Origin: Diplosphaera chodatii | Taxonomy: Eukaryota; Chlorophyta; Trebouxiophyceae; Prasiolales; Stichococcaceae | Reading direction: 5' to 3' | NCBI GenBank assembly: GCA_032358165.1 | Contig: JAALGY010000038.1 | Location: forward strand, 1,116,001 to 1,180,000 | DNA length: 64,000 nt | Part shown: in pieces, positions 33,601 through 44,817 of the stretch | Layout of the letters: every line of letters begins with the position of its first letter | How positions within the stretch are numbered: position 1 is the stretch's first letter | Program-made: the position numbers and the translations under genes | Notes under the pieces: model-generated | The model's database searches: none | What the model saw: only the letters and a program-made list of their open reading frames with translations | What the model was told of the DNA's origin: nothing

Positions 33601-34443
33601 CAGACGACCTCTCCTCAGCTGGCACGGCTGCTGCTGCTGCTGACAAGGGTAGCGCCACCCAGCATTGCGTCCTCACCTGCCGAGGCGGCCGTAGCGCTGG
33701 ATGGCGCGCAGGATGGGGCCGTCGCAGCCCTTCTTGCAGGCGCTGCGCTGCACGCAGGTCCACTGGAAGCAGTCCTCGCCGGGCTTGGCGGCATGCTGGA
33801 TGGCCTGCGGGTCGTCGTACACCACGAAGATGTGCACCTTCACCCGCTGCCCATTGCTCAGCCGCACCAGGTACACCACCCCGCTCTCCTGCAGCGCGCC
33901 AGGCAGAACACGTGAAAGCACCAACGTGGCTTGCTAGCTGCATGAGTGCAGGTATTCCATGCATGCGCGCCATGCCGAGGGGGCACGGGGTGCACCCAGC
34001 AGCAGCCCGCACCTGGTACTCCCCCTGGATGCTCTCGTTGCCGTTGGCCATGGCTTCCATGACGTTGAGCTGCTCGTCGCCGTCCTCCTGCTGGACGATG
34101 AGCTGGCACTGGTTGTACGACCACCGCCTCTTGCCCAGCTTGTAGGCCTTCAGGCTGCGGAAAGGACACAGGCGTGTGGTGGACGTGTTGCCACACAGGC
34201 TCGGTGCGTTACAGCCGAGTGCTGCCATGCATGTTGTTGCCGCTGACGCCTCTGTCGTCAGGGTGTGCGGTGCTGCCAGGCCCACCTGTTGTCGGCGCTC
34301 TTCCCAGCCAGGCCAGATGGCTCGTTGACGGCGGCACTCAGCTGCGTTGCCAGCGGACAAATGACGCGAGCTTGCTCCGTGGCATGTGTGTAGGCATCGG
34401 AGGCTGTGCTGCAGCCCCAGGAGCGGCTGCTGCGGTGCGACAT
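30637..34443 (-). CDS. Large, mostly disordered protein with an unassigned conserved-looking core, possible DNA-binding protein
   Basis: The start MSHRSSRSWG at 34443 is followed by an exon joined in phase to LKAYKLGKRRWSYNQCQLIV. Next come an exon with GVVYLVRLSNGQRVKVHIFV, FQWTCVQRSACKKGC and ILRAIQRYGRLG, then HELKDARFMYLSIDEASTHV with GVRFFRLLV, then VYTQDGECLLGTAVSNQIRV and NNDVPTGAAFIPLVVPV. This core of about 230 residues is predicted beta-rich with Cys and basic patches, like an Ig-fold DNA-binding domain, but no family is recognised. The rest is disordered: Ser/Pro and His-rich exons (HQSHSHSHSHDVVGL), SSGNASFKRSRSG, a Gln/His-rich exon, and a final exon starting DDWLLLALSHVPHKEV and ending FGPLPPDV. 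The bipartite layout suggests a transcription regulator; this is inference. Confidence 0.65.
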
Positions 34444-36088
34444 CACAGCAGCACCGGGGGTGGCTCAGCCTAGGCCGCCGCTTGGTCGCCGTATGCTGAT
34501 GCCACAGCAGTGGTAGCGTACCCGCTGCGCCGGCCCTCTGCACCACTCCTGCATTGCATGAGGATACAACAGTTGATGAATGCTCATGTGCAGTGATCGC
34601 GGCATTGAAGCTCTTGAAGTGCCACCGTGAGTCCATGCTTCCCTCCCATCCGACATGCAGTCGATGCAACTTTCAGAGCCATGATCTGCTCTATGGTGCC
34701 GCAGCTTTGCAACAAGCGTGCTTGCGCACACGACCACAACTCTAAGGCGGCCATGCACGGCGTGGGCAGGCCGTGCAAACTCTGCCTGGCCCCAACCGCC
34801 TGTCAGCAGGTTTGCCGGCCTAGCATAGCCGAGCCGGCTGGACTGATGCGGCAACAGCAGATTCGTGATCAACACTGACGTATCAGCGGTACTGTCGCCA
34901 GTCTTATGCAGGAGCTGGCAACGTCTCGGGCTGCACCTGCGGACTTCATGCATGCACGCATGCAGCCCGTGCTTCCAGGGTACCGCACAGCTGACAGCCC
35001 GCTGCGTCGCGGATACAACTGTGCTACGATCAAACGTCAGGACGAAAGCAAGACTGCAGCGGCGAGGTCAGTCACCTCAGTGTACGGCGCACTCCCGGTG
35101 CTGCCTGCCAGTTGGACTGCCCGACAGCCAGCGCGACCCGCGCACAGCTGAGCCGATCCCAACTTCGCCTGCTGCACACAAGATACATCGCATCGTATTC
35201 AATGACCAGGGACGTGGCCAGCGCAGACGGGCCAGGGCCGGGTGTCGGTTGCGGTGGGTAGTCGGGAGCCCGGCGCACCGACTGGAGCAGGGTCGCTGCA
35301 GAGTGCTGCACCGCGGGATCGCCGCGATCTGGCCTTGCTTGGCGTTGTGCTACCCTGCGGCACGCGATCTGCCACTTGCGCAGCTGGCAGCTGGCCGCCT
35401 GAGATCCGGGGGGCGCAAGCGTTGGTTGGTATCGGCCACACCGCAGGCCAGCGACGTGTGCCTGCCGACTTGCAAGCAGATGCCGAGCAGCTGTAGCACT
35501 CCAGTCTGTTCTCGCTGAAGCGGCGGCAGGGCCCGGGTGATGAGCGTGCGCCCAGGAGACGGTGTAAACTGCAAACTTGTGCAAGGGGGATATCCAGTGC
35601 CGCAGCTGTATCGCAGCAGCTAAATCAGGTCAAGATAGGGGGTCGATAACCGTATAATCGTTCCGGCCCGAAGGGCCGCGCCGCGAGGCGCCGCACCATA
35701 TGCAGCCTCTTCCACACAGTCTGCAGCGTCGAACTGGCTAAATCGACCATTCTGAACGCTGTGGCACGTCGCGCTTGTGTCTCCGCGCGCTAAAAACGCT
35801 CAAACGCGATGTTTAGGGGTTAGGGTTTAAGGCTCACGTCAGCACTATATCATTATATCCCTCTGTATCTTGACCTGATTTAGGAGCCCCGCAGCTGTAT
35901 CGGGACTGGCTGCATGTCCAGTGGGACGAATCCCCAACCGCCAGGAGAACATCCACCGACTTCCTCAACAATCTCGAACAATTCATGAAAGGTGGCTGCA
36001 GGTCTGCATGCGCTTGTGACGTGGAGTACAGCGTCCCTGATGACTCCACGTTCGTCCACGCCATCGCACACTCCTTGCTCAGCCCACA
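34444..36088. other. Intergenic stretch containing a MITE-like element
   Basis: No gene was recognised between the large unassigned gene and eIF4E. Several frames of 60-200 codons exist on both strands but lack motifs and splice support. The only structured piece is the inverted-repeat element at 35600-35902. Confidence 0.5.
35600..35902. mobile_element. MITE-like element: 18-bp inverted repeats inside a 14-bp direct repeat
   Basis: CTAAATCAGGTCAAGATA at 35620-35637 is matched by its exact reverse complement at 35866-35883, 228 bp apart. Outside these, CCGCAGCTGTATCG occurs as a direct repeat at 35600-35613 and 35889-35902, separated from the inverted repeats by 6 and 5 bp. The inside has a hairpin CGGCCC-GAA-GGGCCG (664-678 of the 35 kb block) and a telomere-like TTTAGGGGTTAGGGTTTA at 35812-35829. 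No coding capacity. The layout suits a non-autonomous DNA transposon, with the direct repeat as a candidate target duplication, although 14 bp is long for the common superfamilies. Confidence 0.6.
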
Positions 36089-37520
36089 TCAGATCGTGTA
36101 GCGATCCTTCGCTTTCTTGTCCATGGACTTTGCGTCACTCTGCAGCCAGACAACTTCCAAACATCAGCACACAGCAGATTGCAGACCTCATGCCAGCTCG
36201 TGTGAAAGCATTGTGCCATGCACAACACACTGACAGTTGTATCAAGGCCAGAAAGCAATACTGCATCATGCGTGCCAGCAAAGGATGGAGGGCGCGCTTA
36301 CATGGGCCAGGAACCCGCAGTTCTGGTCGTACTCAAGGAACTCCTTGAACTGCTTGCCCACGTTGACCTGCACCGCCTCGTTGGAGGCGGTCTTGGTCCA
36401 CAGGCACACCTTGTCCTGCCGCTGCCGCATGTTGACCACCACGCCGCACACCTCCTCCCCCTCGCTGAACTGCTCGCCAATGCACGCCAGCAGCTGCGCG
36501 TGACAGGGCAGATGCAGGATCAGGCAGCACGCAGGACTCCGCCCTGCTGCCGGTGATGCACATGGTGCCTGGTGCAGCCTGTGAAGGCATGTGACGAATC
36601 TGCAGCAGCTAGGTTGTGCCACCCCCTGGGGCCTCGTCCCAGGCTCAGGCACCATCAGGCACTCAGTGCCGGCGACCCACCGAGTGCAGCCAGAACTTGT
36701 CCAGGATCTGCTTGTTGCCGCGGGGCACTAGGATGGTCCACTTGCCGCCGTGCTCGCAGGACGGGTCCTCCCACTTCGGCTGGATGCCCTCCTTGAAGAG
36801 GTGGAAGTCTGTGCCTGGCGGCAGCCAGCTGGGCGGCTTTATGTTGTTATACAAGCTGCGAGAGCACGAGAAACTGAATGAGCCTTAAAAGGTGTATGCT
36901 GCAGTGGCGGCCAGGCTGCGGCGGCGTCAAGCATTCTCATGCAGAGCATTCCCTCGAACCACTTACCACCAAAAATCCTCCACTGTCTGCAAGCAACATG
37001 AAAGTGAGTGCAACATTCTGCAGGCTTCTGACATTGCAGCTGACCGACATACAGAGTGCACTTGGAGAGCACCCTCATCACAGGGTGACAACCCACCGAG
37101 AAAGTGTACACTGCCCGGAGTGTCTGCCCCCACGTGTTCTTGCTCTGCGACCCCTTGGGATTGTCTGCAGGACGCATTGCATGTGCATGTCAACAAGCCG
37201 TCAGAGGCAGCGCAGTCAGGGATGCGCAGACAGCAGCACATGCATGTCTGATATATTCTGCAGCATGGAACGGCAGGAGCCCGGAGCCACCCACCAAACC
37301 TGCGTGTGCATGCAGGAGGTCAGCACCTACTGCAGTACATGCCTGGTACCAGACAAGCAGGCTGCATGCAGCATGTCATGAGGACATAATTCGCAGCAGA
37401 GCGTAGTGACCATGCCCACCACAGCGTCCAGGAGTGCTCGAGCGGATGCTTCTTGCCGCCTGTGTCAGGTGCATCTGTGCTGGCAATCTCTCCCTCTTCC
37501 TTGGGTTTGCCCTCTGCCAT
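36089..37520 (-). CDS. EIF4E: Eukaryotic translation initiation factor 4E (cap-binding), with a 5-nt microexon
   Basis: Seven exons (37420-37520, 37295-37299, 37097-37164, 36967-36986, 36681-36855, 36302-36493, 36089-36139) sum to 612 nt and encode 203 residues, a normal eIF4E length. It binds the m7G cap of mRNA and recruits eIF4G. Signatures: HPLEHSWTLWFDNP, WGQTLRAVYTFSTVEDFW, LYNNIKPPSWLPPG, FHLFKEGIQPKWEDP with the cap-stacking Trp, GGKWTILV, EEVCGVVVNMRQRQDKVCLW and the basic end KKAKDRYTI. The second exon is only five bases (GTTTG on the sense strand), flanked by AG and GT. It restores both the phase and the invariant W-F-D. The fourth exon is 20 nt. Confidence 0.93.
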
Positions 37521-37888
37521 TTCTAGTGATGCACTAGCAGCAGCCCCCTCAACTCTCTGATCTGTGTTCACTACTGACGCAGCGCCGTGGGCTTCCTGAG
37601 CGTGTATCAGCCAGCCTTTGCAACGGAAGAGGAAGCAAGTTAACCTTTGCGTGCGCAGGAGACACCCCTGCGACTGGTGCGCTCGCCAAGCCCAGTGCGG
37701 CAGGAGACTATCAAGTGAGATGTTGGGCAACAGTCCCTAGATGAGGAGCCTGTGCTGGGTTGCCCATTGCAATGTCCCATCGCGTGAATAGCTAACATCT
37801 ATAATGGAGGGCTTATATCAAATTCCATTACACCCCCATATTCTGGGCTACGATGACAGTCCACGGCACCAGACTGCACAGCAGTTGC
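37521..37888. other. Short intergenic region
   Basis: It lies between the 3' end of the upstream minus-strand gene (37889) and the start of eIF4E, so it must hold the eIF4E promoter. No motif recognised. Confidence 0.45.
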
Positions 37889-39866
37889 TCAACCATTCCC
37901 CACCGCTCCGGCCATGCCCCCAAAATTGCGCTGCAGAACCGCCAGCATGAACGAAAGAAACACCAGAACGCTGGTTATCAGCCGAGCTGAGGCCGCTGAC
38001 AGCGGCTGCAACGCGCTGCCATCGCTACCGAACGGCGTGCGCATGGCTCGCGGTGTCGACTTGTCCCTGGGCGTTCCACCCACAGACCTGTGCACGCAGG
38101 ACACGAACTCGAGGATTTGCAGGGACATGGTGCCAACCGGCAGACACATACACTTGCATCCATGATCATTGGCACTGGGAAGTCTGCGGCACGTGACCAA
38201 GCATCAAGCAAGCAGTGCCTGCTGCGCCGAAAGCTGCCTCGTGGAGGCAGCTCTGACAGGCCTCCAAGGAAGCGGGACGGCGTCACCGGCGTGACCGGGC
38301 TGTCTGCGGCGTCTCCGTCCCCCTGCACAGCACGGCAGCCAGCCTTGAGTTTGCAGGCGCGCAAATCCAGGGTGCTCATGCATGTATGGCAAAGCTGCAA
38401 GACAGTGATTGGCCCTGAGCCATGCGCAGCCCTGCCACACCTGGAAGGTGAGTCGGCGGGGGGTGCGGGGGGTGCGCGCCCCCCGGGTCCGCACCCTCCG
38501 GGCTCTGCGGGGTGTCTCTGCACACCATCAGGGATGACGTCCACTGCAAGAGCACTCGTGACAGAGGTGCATGTGCTGCCAGCACCGTGCGAACATGCTG
38601 ACATACCTGGAAGTAGCGGGCCGCGCTTGGGCTGCTCGGGCGGCTTCAGGAGCTGGCGCAGCATGGAGGCGCAGTCCAGCACCATGAGCGGCACCCCGAT
38701 GCTGCGCACAACCTGCAGCCCCTGCAATGCCAGCCGCGGCATGTCGGGGAACTTGCGGTCCGGCATCTGCAGCAGGTGGGACAATAGTCACCGACCAGCA
38801 GGCTGCCAGCCTCCACGCCATGCTGACACAGCTTCTGCTCGGCACTCTGTATGCAAGGAGATGCAGGCAGCAGTACCTGCCAGCGTGCCAGCGCCTCCGA
38901 CAACGGAATCGCCAGGCTGGTGAACTCCAGGAACGGCATTGCCCTCGGGGCACGCCTCCGCAGGAGCCACAGCACCGCCAGCTGCAGAGCAAGTGTTCAT
39001 GCTTGCCATATGCATAGCCACGTCCCCTAGCTGGGCGACATAAAGTTCCCCAGACTACCAGTGGTGGGCTGGTGACGACGGACCTTGATGACAAAGCTGA
39101 GTGTAATGCCGCTGTAAGCCTGCCGCAAGTGCGGCACCGCCTGCTCGTGCCATAGGTTTTGCGCACGGCGAATGCCGCTCTGTCCTGTGCTGAGCTGCAG
39201 CGGTGCATGCCGCATGCCGCGTGCCCATCGCCCCATGCCGCTGAAGCCCTCTGCCATCCGTTTGCCTTTGATCAGCAGCAGATTAGCTGTGAGTGGCAGG
39301 GAGCATGAGTTTCCTTGCAGAAGGCTGCTGGGCTGCTCGAGCAAACAACAATCACTCACCCAGCATGTTGTGATGCACAGGGCCCTGCTGCGTCTGCTCC
39401 TTTTGCGGGTTCTTGGGCGGCAGCTCAGGTGCAGGCCTTGGTTTCAGCTTGGGCTCGTCGTCATCGCTGTCTGAAAATTGCACAATGCGTGCAACGCTGC
39501 CATCCATGGTCACCTTCACGCCGCAAGCACCAGCGATTGAAGCCATGCAACTGTGCGTCGACGCAGTTGCAGACAGCACTGCAACCAGCGCCATCGCACG
39601 TCGTCTGATGTATGTCAGCATCTCACATTTGGGTCCTCAGTCGCAGTGACCGCCTTCACGGTGGCCATGACCTCCTTAGCGGCTGTTTTGACCAGTGCTG
39701 CGACGGTGGTCTGCTCCTCTTTCTCATCCTTCTTGCCGCCATCCTCCTTTCTGCTGCCTTCCTTGTCATCGCCGTCCTTATGTGTCTTGGAGAGCTGATC
39801 CTCTATTTGCTTCTGCCGCTTCTGAGCCTGAATGTAGGCACCCAGGCCTGGGCCTGTGGATGCCAT
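37889..39866 (-). CDS. Unassigned protein with charged N-terminus and C-terminal membrane anchor
   Basis: Start MASTGPGLGAYIQAQKRQKQ at 39866. Exons in order encode a Lys/Glu-rich coil (KTHKDGDDKEGSRKEDGGKK, then AALVKTAAKEVMATVKAV), an acidic/Pro segment (QFSDSDDDEPKLKPRPAPEL), a helical segment (FSGMGRWARGMRHAPLQLST, VPHLRQAYSGITLSFVIK), LAVLWLLRRRAPRAMPFLEF, and PDRKFPDMPRLALQGLQVV with VPLMVLDCASMLRQLLKPP. Next is an exon with SPVTPVTPSRFLGGLSELP, and the last exon holds one hydrophobic span (LITSVLVFLSFMLAVL) close to the stop at 37889. The Ser/Thr-Pro segment is a likely phosphorylation site. The tail-anchor layout suggests an organelle or ER outer-surface protein. No family was recognised. 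Confidence 0.6.
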
Positions 39867-40709
39867 CCCGCAACGACTTACGGCCAGACGTGCTCCCTAG
39901 CCTGGTTCATCGCTGACCGCTGACGTCGAGCAAGTACTACAGAGGCGACATGCTGAGCATTCGTGTACCAAGCCGAATCATGCTGAGGTGGTGCCGCTGC
40001 TGCTGCACAAGAGGACCGACCAGGCCAGAGTCAGGTCATGGCCGGCTGTCAAGCGCCTTCACCACGTCCCCTACGCTGATCTGAAGAAACAACCGAACCT
40101 GGTGTGCGCACCAGTGCTAGGAAGTACGGGCCACCTTCAGATAGCTTCATAAAGTTCAGAAAACGACGCTGCGTGACGACAGAGTAGGCGTTCTCAGAGC
40201 GCTGATCAAGCAGTGTGAAACTGTCCTGTGGCTCGGTTGTACGATCCGGTGCAGTGGCTGAAGAGGTCTCAATGCACAGGGTGCAAGATCACCACCAGCA
40301 CCGGGAGACAACCGCACGTTCAGCGGCCAATACAGATCGTCGCGGTTTGCTTGTCGCACGGTGTGCAATTCAGCTGGTCACACAGTGGTGAGGCAGCGTT
40401 GAGATGCCTCGGGCGCCCCAATGCTGTTAGTTTCTTTCGAGGTGCGCACCACATGGTTGGGCCCCTTTCTGTGTCAGCAGGCACACCAAGGCCGGCATCG
40501 ATTGCCAGTCAGTGTGCTTACTGTACTGTCTATGGATGTTGCACCTATGATACCCCATTTGCCCGATGCGCAAGGCCTGCTCCCGCTTTGGGCTTAGTTT
40601 GCTGTTGATCATCCCCGCTGACACGGTACTAGACCGGTTCTGGCGGCAGCAGCCCCCGGCAGCTGCTGCACGTCCAAAACCAGCATAGCCAGCTGCCCTA
40701 CTGCTGATC
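39867..40709. promoter_or_regulatory. Divergent region between the unassigned membrane protein gene and LAS1
   Basis: About 840 bp without a convincing gene; it must contain two divergent promoters. No motif was singled out. Confidence 0.4.
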
Positions 40710-43094
40710 ATGTCGTCGGCAGGCCGTCAAGTGCCGTGGTCAAGCTGGCAGGAGTGGGCGCAGGTGGCAGCATGGCTGGACGCCGATGAGCCAGAGGATG
40801 TGCAGAAGGGCCTCGACAGGGTGCACAGCTCGCCGAGCCTGCACGAGTGTCTCTACATAGCCGCAAATCATCAACACGACGTTCTGGTGCATACTCTGGC
40901 GCAGGTGGCCACCTGGAGGTGTCGTGGCAGGGCGCCGCTTGGGGCGGACATCCATGCATGCCTGGCCGAGATCCAGCTGAGGTGCGCTTGCACGCAAGCC
41001 TGCACGCCTCCTGGCACGAGAGTACTGCCAGCAACTGCCTTTCTCGGTGGATGTTGGCAGCTGTCCTCATGCATAAGTATACCTGACTTTGCACTGCCAC
41101 CATGGCAGCAGGGATCCCTGCCCCGCTGGCCGCCGCCGAGTGACCGTCGGCACGCCGCCAACAGATGACGGTGCGCTGCGGCTGCAGTACGCGATGGCCA
41201 TCGTGCGGCTGGTCAATGGTGTTGCAGACGCTGCGCAAAAGGGCCGCACCGCCGTCTCTGTGGCAGGGCTCGCCGCCCAGGCAGGTCAGTACCCCTGCGG
41301 CTTGCTGCAGCCTCACAGTTCCCCTACAGTCTGCCCGATGACCATGCAGGTGGTGTGTCATCTCCCATAATTTATGGTCGCGTCACACCACGCTCCCATC
41401 TGTAATGCTGCAGGGCTGCCACAGGTGCTGGTGGACCTGCGCCATGAAGCAACCCACAACGACCTGCCAAGCCTGCCGCTGCTGCGCTTGGCTGCTTGCC
41501 AGGCGCTGGCATGGGTCCGTGCCTGCTACTGGCAGGCGCAGTCCGACCAGCTGGCGGCGAGTGAGGCGCGCTGCCGCCAGCTCTTGCAGGTGCAGGGCTG
41601 CAGCCTGGGCCAACTAGCAACACTCTTTGATTTTGACCATGCTGACCTGAGGCATCCTGAACATGTTTACCCTGATCACCGTATGGTACTGCAAAGGCGC
41701 ACCATAGCATAACCTGGGCATCAACGCTGTCGCCCTTGCCTGCAGGAACTGCTATTGTCGTTTGACCCTGTGCTTGCTGGCGGCATCAATCATCTCAGCT
41801 TGCCTCCGGCGCCACAAGCATCCGCCGGCGCTGTGCAGAAGCAGCAGCGTGCAACGATGGCAGAGCTGCGAAGCCTGGTGCCGGCTGCAGCGGCAGCACT
41901 GCTGGCGGATCCACTGCTTGAGGCTGGGTTCGTCTGTTTGCCCAAGCCAGGTGCAGCACCGCCAGCTGCAGGCACACCGGACACAGCATCAGCCTTTGCT
42001 ACAGCCGGCACTCAGCTGCGTGCGTGGCAGGCCTGCATGGCAATGCTGCAGCAAGACTATCCATCGCTGCCAGGGCTGCTGCTGGCAGGTTCAGTCGTAA
42101 GTCTTGCCACAGGTGCACACCCTGGCGCAGCGCAGGCATCAGCTTGGGTGCACCTGCTGGTGCAGCATGCTGTGTTGACGGACAGCAACGCAGCAGCATC
42201 ACAGAGGCATCCTGGCAGCAGCAGCCATGAAAGCAGCAGAACAGCCTTTTCCTGGCAGCCATCGCAGGCTCAGGCGTTGCACACTTTGGCCACCTGCATC
42301 AGTGCGCAGCGCCGCTACCATGCCACTCAGCAGGCACTGGGCACAGAGCAGCCAGCAGCAGTCCTGCTCGAGGCGACACTCGTGTTGCTGCAGCATGTGG
42401 ATGGTCCTCGTCCGCACAGCTCAGCGCCCGCTACTGCTGCCACATCTGCACTGGAGGTGAGGCAACAATGCAGTGGGCAGCCGATGCAAATTGCAACCAA
42501 GCTCGTGAACTCGAGACGGCGTCGTTGGCAGCAATGTGGTGATAGAGCTTACCTCACCTAAATCTACAATGCACAGGACGCGGGACAGCGGCAAGCCAAG
42601 CTGCTCGGCTCAGCTGCAGGAACCAAGCAGTGGGCACCTGCTGCGGCACCACCCAGGTGCATATTGCCGTGTCATGTAGATGCCGACTTCAGGCCATGCA
42701 TGCCTGGCAGCATCTCGCAACCGTCTGTGAGTTAGCTGCAGGCCTCATGCCACGATCTTTGGGGGTGGCCTCTGAATGTCAGCTGATCTGCAGGTGGAAG
42801 CGAGTGGACCAATGGCTGCCATGCGCACTTGGCGGGTTGCCATCAGAACATGACCCTAACGGCATGTCGGCTCCTCTGCCACGAGCTGCACCCAGCAGGG
42901 CGCATGCCGCCGCCGACACAGCAATAGAGAATGGGCAGGAGGCAACCTTGTCAGTACCTCCCGATTACTTCGCCAAGTTCGAGGGTGGCCAAAGACAAGA
43001 TGCAGTTGCAGCGGGCATTGGCCAGCAGCAGCAGCAGCATTCCCTTGCGAGCCAGCTGTCAGGGATTGCGCCAGCACATGTCATGGTCTGGTAA
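40710..43094 (+). CDS. LAS1: LAS1-type pre-rRNA processing endoribonuclease
   Basis: Seven exons (40710-40820, 40905-40981, 41112-41284, 41414-41589, 41746-42456, 42577-42656, 42794-43094) sum to 1,629 nt and encode 542 residues. LAS1 cuts ITS2 of pre-rRNA together with the kinase Grc3/NOL9 during large-subunit assembly in the nucleolus. The N-terminal Las1 domain is clear: VPWSSWQEWAQVAAWL, VATWRCRGRAPLGADIHACL, QLRDP, QYAMAIVRLVNGVADAAQK and the HEPN catalytic segment VLVDLRHEATHNDLPSLPLL with the R-x4-H-like RHEATH. A long Ala/Gln-rich linker leads to the conserved end WKRVDQWLPCALGGLP. Exon 3 has a tandem CAGCAG acceptor; use of the second gives the conserved QLRDP. Confidence 0.93.
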
Positions 43095-43132
43095 GCCGCG
43101 GTATGCTACATGTACAGACTAGCGTTGCGCGC

Positions 43133-44817
43133 TCAGCTTCTTCTGCCGTGTATCCTGTAGATTCGCACATCGTCCAGCTCCTCCATCCTCAACAGATGCT
43201 GAAACCGTACGACTGGCTGCCAATCAAGCACTTCGTACTTGAGACCTTGCTGCGACATCTGTGCCTCAAATGCAGCCAAGGTTTCCTCCAGTCGAATTTG
43301 CGATGCAAAGTATCCCACCGGCGGCTGCTTGCCATGTGGCAACGACCTGTCAAGCAGCTGGCTGATGCATGTCACCAGCGCTGGGAAGGCTGCCTTGTCG
43401 TACATCAAGTCGGCTCCCAGCAGCACCTCCGGCGTGCTGACATCGCTCCAGTCGTCGTCCCACCTCCTCTGCACCACCTGCGCGGGACCTTCACAGTGAT
43501 GGCCTGCAGCGCCACAGCATGCGCGCGGTGAGCATCGCTGCATGTGTGCCGTGCAGGACGACCACCCACCTGCACCCTGCCGCCGTCGCTGTCTGCATCC
43601 AGGCCCACGCCATTCAGCGCCATGTTTCGGCGGCAGTTGGCCACCGCGGCTGCATTGCCGTCTGTTAGCAGCAGCTCCGCAGCCCCCGCTCGAGCGAGTG
43701 CCACGCCCACCATGCCAGTGCCGCACCCCAGCTCGACGCACCGCTTGCCTGTGGGCGCACGGCGTCACCACCTTATGGGGCAACCTTGAGCAACCAAGGA
43801 AAGAATGGCTTGCCATGCAGACCATGGACGTGAATAGGGTCGTACCTTTCACCAAGCTGGCATTGCTCAAGCAGGTTTCAGCCATGCGGAGGCCTGCAGA
43901 CCACTCGTGGCAGCCGGTGCTGCCCTCGATCCTGCGTGCTGAGGTGACATTGAATATTGTATGCCATACAATGCTTGCACACGCAGGCGGCAATGCCATG
44001 CTGATGGACGCATGGACAACCTTGCAGGAGCATCTTGGGAGTCTGCGCACATGTTTTGACAGCACCACAGGGAGACGGAGCCGTGCGAGCCCGCAGATGC
44101 CTCACTTCCGTACATGAACGTTTTGAAGTGCCTGTCCAAGCAGTAGCAGGGAGCCTTGGTGTGCGATTTCAGACAGGCATGCGCAGCAGCATCTTCAGGG
44201 CAATGAGGTGTGGACCACGCTGGGGTAGGCACCGCTGCATGCACTTGCCATGACGGCTCCCCATCGGCTCGTCCGTCCTGCGAAAATGTTTTTGAGTTGG
44301 GATCCGACACGAACTGTCATCACGTCTTCAGTGCAGTCAGCAGTAACAAGTGGCACACATACCAGTTGGCCCCTGGTGAACAGCTCGACGAGCGGCTCTG
44401 CCAGCTCACAGCCGTCTTCCTCTGCAGCCTGCACCAGCGCCTGCAGCACACGGCGCTGGTACGTGGGCGCCAGCGGCGCAGCACGCAGTTCGGCGCAGCT
44501 GAGTGCTTGTTCCACCAGCGCCTGCTGCACAGCCGGCGTCAGCTGACCACCGCCAGCTTGCCGTGCGTCCTTGACCAACTGCATGCAGCCGTCCATGTCT
44601 GTCGGACTGGCTTAATCAAACAGACAGCCTGATGCTTACCTGATGTTGACCGAAGCAGGCAGCTAAAGCATGCTGCCAACTGATCGAATGGCTGTCCATG
44701 CTTGCGCACCTCCGAGGGGGCTTGCTGCTGCAGCAGCCAGCATCTGAACCGCGCCAATGGCTGTTCTGGCGTCAAAGACTGTGCAATGTTGTGTGACGCT
44801 GAGCCCAGCCCTGACAT
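43133..44817 (-). CDS. EEF2KMT/FAM86-like protein lysine methyltransferase
   Basis: The N-terminal exon from 44817 (MSGLGSASHN, LARFRCWLLQQQAPSEVRK) is joined in phase to an exon with LAPTYQRRVLQALVQAAEED. A later exon reads RRIEGSTGCHEWSAGLRMAE, and the next has the SAM-binding motif RCVELGCGTGMVGVALARAG followed by LLLTDGNAAAVANCRRNM. The last gives VLLGADLMYDKAAFPALVTC and ends DDVRIYRIHGRRS. This is the FAM86 layout: a helical N-terminal domain, then a seven-beta-strand methyltransferase. The human member trimethylates Lys525 of elongation factor 2. The exon or exons between TRGQL and the EGSTG motif (43,990-44,290) were not resolved; a GC donor is possible there. It is convergent with LAS1, whose stop lies 38 bp away. 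Confidence 0.8.
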
